Source: an uncultured Ruminococcus sp.
GTDB taxonomy: Bacteria > Bacillota > Clostridia > Oscillospirales > CAG-272
NCBI GenBank assembly: GCA_902803255.1
Contig: CADCPG010000066.1
Location: 1 to 34,966 of the forward strand
Direction: 5' to 3'
Length of the DNA: 34,966 nt
The translations under genes and the position numbers were made by a program. Under the pieces are notes generated by a model, which was not told the DNA's origin, did not search any database, and saw only the letters and a list, made by a program, of their open reading frames with translations. Shown here piece by piece: positions 33,526-34,966 of this stretch. How positions within the stretch are numbered: the stretch's first letter is position 1; each line of letters starts with the position of its first letter.

Positions 33526-34362
33526 TCAGGCTCTGAGAGCCGCGACCGCCTCCGCCTTCTCGTGTGCGAGCCGGAGGAATCCCATGGCGTCGAGTCCCGA
33601 GTAGATGTCGTGTGTGTGCTTTCCGGGCTTCGATTTTGAGGTGAGCTCGTACATCATGCAGCCGCCGAAGTTCTCCCTGTCGAGGCGGGCGGCGATCCCG
33701 GCCCAGTCGGCAAGGCCGTCGAAGGGCATGAGATGGGAGTCGTCGAGCCAGGTTACCGCGCCGGGATCCGTCTGCTTCATGTTGTCGTTGAGGTGCAGGC
33801 AGACGAGTTTGCCTTCGAACAGAGCGGGGACGTCGGCGCAGGCGTTGTAGCACATCTCGTGTCCGGTATCCCAGCAGTAGCCTACGGCGGGCGACATTCC
33901 GAGCGTGTCGCGGAGCTTGATCAGGTATTCGATGCCCTCGACGTTCTCTATCGCGACCGTCACGCCGCACTTTTCCGCCTCATACACGACTTTCGCGAAA
34001 CGCGATACGCCGAGCATGTTCGGCGAGTGCCTGTCCATCCCGATGATCGAATGCGCGACCATGATCCCGACGCCGTTCTCGGCGCAGGCGTGCAGGCAGC
34101 GGATGAGTTCGTCGGCGACATCGTCGCCCTCCCCGCCTTCGTTCCAGATCCTGTCCATCCTGGTGAAGGGGGCGTGGATCGACTGATATTCAAGTCCGCA
34201 CTCCCTGGCAAGCGCGGCAAGCGAGCGGATGTCGCTCCTGTCGCTCCATCCGGTGAAGAAGGCGTCAAATCCGGCCTCGGCTATCATCGGGATCAGTTCC
34301 GCGTCGGTTTTTCCGAGGCCCATTCCGGTCGAGATCCCCGATCTGATCTTTCTTTCTGACAT
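33526..34362 (-). CDS. Sugar phosphate isomerase/epimerase-like TIM-barrel protein (AP_endonuc_2)
   Basis: A 278-aa protein of the xylose isomerase-like TIM-barrel superfamily. Metal-ligand strands are visible: YQSIHAPF near 60-66, VAHSIIGMDRH, VAIENVEG (the Glu ligand), YCWDTGHE and CLHLNDN, all at barrel strand ends. Members isomerise or epimerise sugars or act in inositol catabolism; the substrate cannot be told. AGGAT 8 nt before the ATG is the ribosome binding site. It is the first gene of the 13-gene minus-strand run, directly after an AT-rich promoter region, and precedes serS by 84 nt from the chosen serS start. Confidence 0.8.
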   Translation of the reverse strand: MSERKIRSGISTGMGLGKTDAELIPMIAEAGFDAFFTGWSDRSDIRSLAALARECGLEYQSIHAPFTRMDRIWNEGGEGDDVADELIRCLHACAENGVGIMVAHSIIGMDRHSPNMLGVSRFAKVVYEAEKCGVTVAIENVEGIEYLIKLRDTLGMSPAVGYCWDTGHEMCYNACADVPALFEGKLVCLHLNDNMKQTDPGAVTWLDDSHLMPFDGLADWAGIAARLDRENFGGCMMYELTSKSKPGKHTHDIYSGLDAMGFLRLAHEKAEAVAALRA

Positions 34363-34375
34363 AATGGCTATCCTG

Positions 34376-34541
34376 CCTTTCGTTCATTGCCGCCAGTCGG
34401 CCGAACACAATACGGCAATTATTATTTTACTAATTATATAGGAGAATTATGTACTGTGTTTTAACAAAAAAAAGGATAATTGTTAATTGAGTTTTAAACC
34501 TCCGTTAATGAGCCGGCCGCTGCCGCTTAAGCGATGCGATA
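34376..34541. promoter_or_regulatory. AT-rich divergent intergenic region
   Basis: Between the minus-strand operon and the VanZ-like gene lies a stretch much richer in A and T than the rest of the window, especially 34410-34500. On the minus strand a TATAAT (complement of 34433-34438) is present, but no good -35 sits at 16-18 bp, so a minus promoter is only tentative. A 13-codon ORF with an AGGAG (34449-34490, plus) is probably fortuitous. Confidence 0.45.
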
Positions 34542-34570
34542 TTGACAAAAGCGCCGGAAAATGGTAAAAT
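34542..34570 (+). promoter_or_regulatory. Promoter of the VanZ-like gene
   Basis: TTGACA (34542-34547), a 17-bp spacer and TAAAAT (34565-34570) preceded by TGG. Its layout, including ATTGACAAAA and a GGCGG/GCCGGAAAA spacer, resembles the pyrH promoter. Confidence 0.75.
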
Positions 34571-34599
34571 TGATAAAGCAAAATCATGTTCGGCGGTTG

Positions 34600-34966
34600 A
34601 TGGTTTCGGATATGGGACGGACAGGGAAGAATCACAGCCCGGAAGACGGGATAGCCGGCGGAAGCCGGAATGCCGCGCGTCTGCTCACCGCGGTATCCTT
34701 TGCCGCGCTCGCGCTTGCCGCGGCTGCGGCTGTATTTATTTTCGTCATGTCCTCCGACCCCGCTCCCGAATCCGACGCGAGGAGCGGCAGACTGATAATC
34801 CTGCTCATAAGGATCGCGGGAAAGGATCCGGGATCGATGGCCCCGGCTGAGCTTGAGAAACTGACCGAGAGTCTATCCCTGACGGTGAGAAAGGCAGCTC
34901 ATTTCCTCGAATTCTTCGCGCTCGGCGCATTCTCATCGTCACACGCGCTGGCGGCGGGGCTCTCGT
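34600..34966 (+). CDS. VanZ-like family membrane protein, 3' end outside the window
   Basis: Partial ORF open to the end of the window (122 codons visible). After a basic N-terminus comes a hydrophobic helix (about 29-51, AVSFAALALAAAAAVFIFVM), then the VanZ pattern: FVMSSDPAPESDARSG after the helix and VRKAAHFLEFFALGAFSS near 99-116, matching the conserved RK-AHF-E-FALG of VanZ-like proteins. The family is named after a teicoplanin resistance gene but most members have unknown function. The start is uncertain: ATG at 34600 or 34612, neither with a strong ribosome binding site. It is transcribed from a promoter 30 bp upstream. Confidence 0.75.
   Translation, partial: MVSDMGRTGKNHSPEDGIAGGSRNAARLLTAVSFAALALAAAAAVFIFVMSSDPAPESDARSGRLIILLIRIAGKDPGSMAPAELEKLTESLSLTVRKAAHFLEFFALGAFSSSHALAAGLS

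Noticed and set aside
34449..34490. 13-codon ORF with a good ribosome binding site
   Set aside because: Too short to judge and in an AT-rich control region where AGGAG plus ATG occurs by chance; kept only as a low-interest observation.

Overview
The window looks like a chromosome segment of a GC-rich (roughly 55-60% by eye), low-AT-bias member of the Firmicutes, most likely an uncultured Clostridia lineage. The reasons are the classic Firmicutes order rpsB-tsf-pyrH-frr-uppS-cdsA-dxr-rseP-ispG-polC, the Gram-positive replicative polymerase PolC, lipoproteins with short type II signal peptides, MEP-pathway isoprenoid synthesis, near-consensus sigma-A promoters and strong AGGAGG-type ribosome binding sites. 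No phage, insertion sequence or CRISPR array was seen.

Layout. (1) 1-13043, plus strand: translation and housekeeping genes. rpsB and tsf run from a strong promoter to an intrinsic terminator; pyrH restarts from its own consensus promoter, and pyrH-frr-uppS-cdsA-dxr-rseP-ispG-polC follow with tiny gaps or near overlaps. (2) 13092-16611, plus strand: a CDP-alcohol phosphatidyltransferase overlapping a flippase-like membrane protein whose tail is a 15-bp tandem repeat, then a GH20-like TIM-barrel protein and a small flavodoxin. (3) 16645-19015: a minus-strand tRNA-Pro(CGG) with its own promoter and palindromic terminator, then two tandem DHH/DHHA1 phosphoesterases of the NrnA type on the plus strand, ending at a bidirectional terminator. 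(4) 19103-34362, minus strand: a compact run of 13 genes. In transcription order: TIM-barrel epimerase-like protein, serS, RNHCP zinc protein, U32 peptidase-like protein, a membrane protein, an HD-domain dNTP triphosphohydrolase, an RDD membrane protein, a complete CUT1-type ABC importer (ATPase, two permeases, binding lipoprotein), an SNase-like nuclease lipoprotein with OB-like domains, and a second lipoprotein with Ig-like and OB-like domains. (5) 34363-34966: an AT-rich divergent promoter region and the start of a VanZ-like membrane protein cut by the window end.

The most interesting idea is that the importer and the two surface lipoproteins form a nucleic-acid scavenging system: a surface Ca-type nuclease, a possible nucleic-acid-binding partner and an importer with its own ATPase, co-directional with a dNTPase and convergent with two oligoribonuclease/pAp-phosphatase paralogues that could finish degradation inside the cell. 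The parts are visible in the sequence; the joint function is inference. Secondary points of interest are a CDP-alcohol phosphatidyltransferase lacking the fourth aspartate of its signature, a SerRS with an atypical motif 3, and the in-frame minisatellite in the flippase-like gene.
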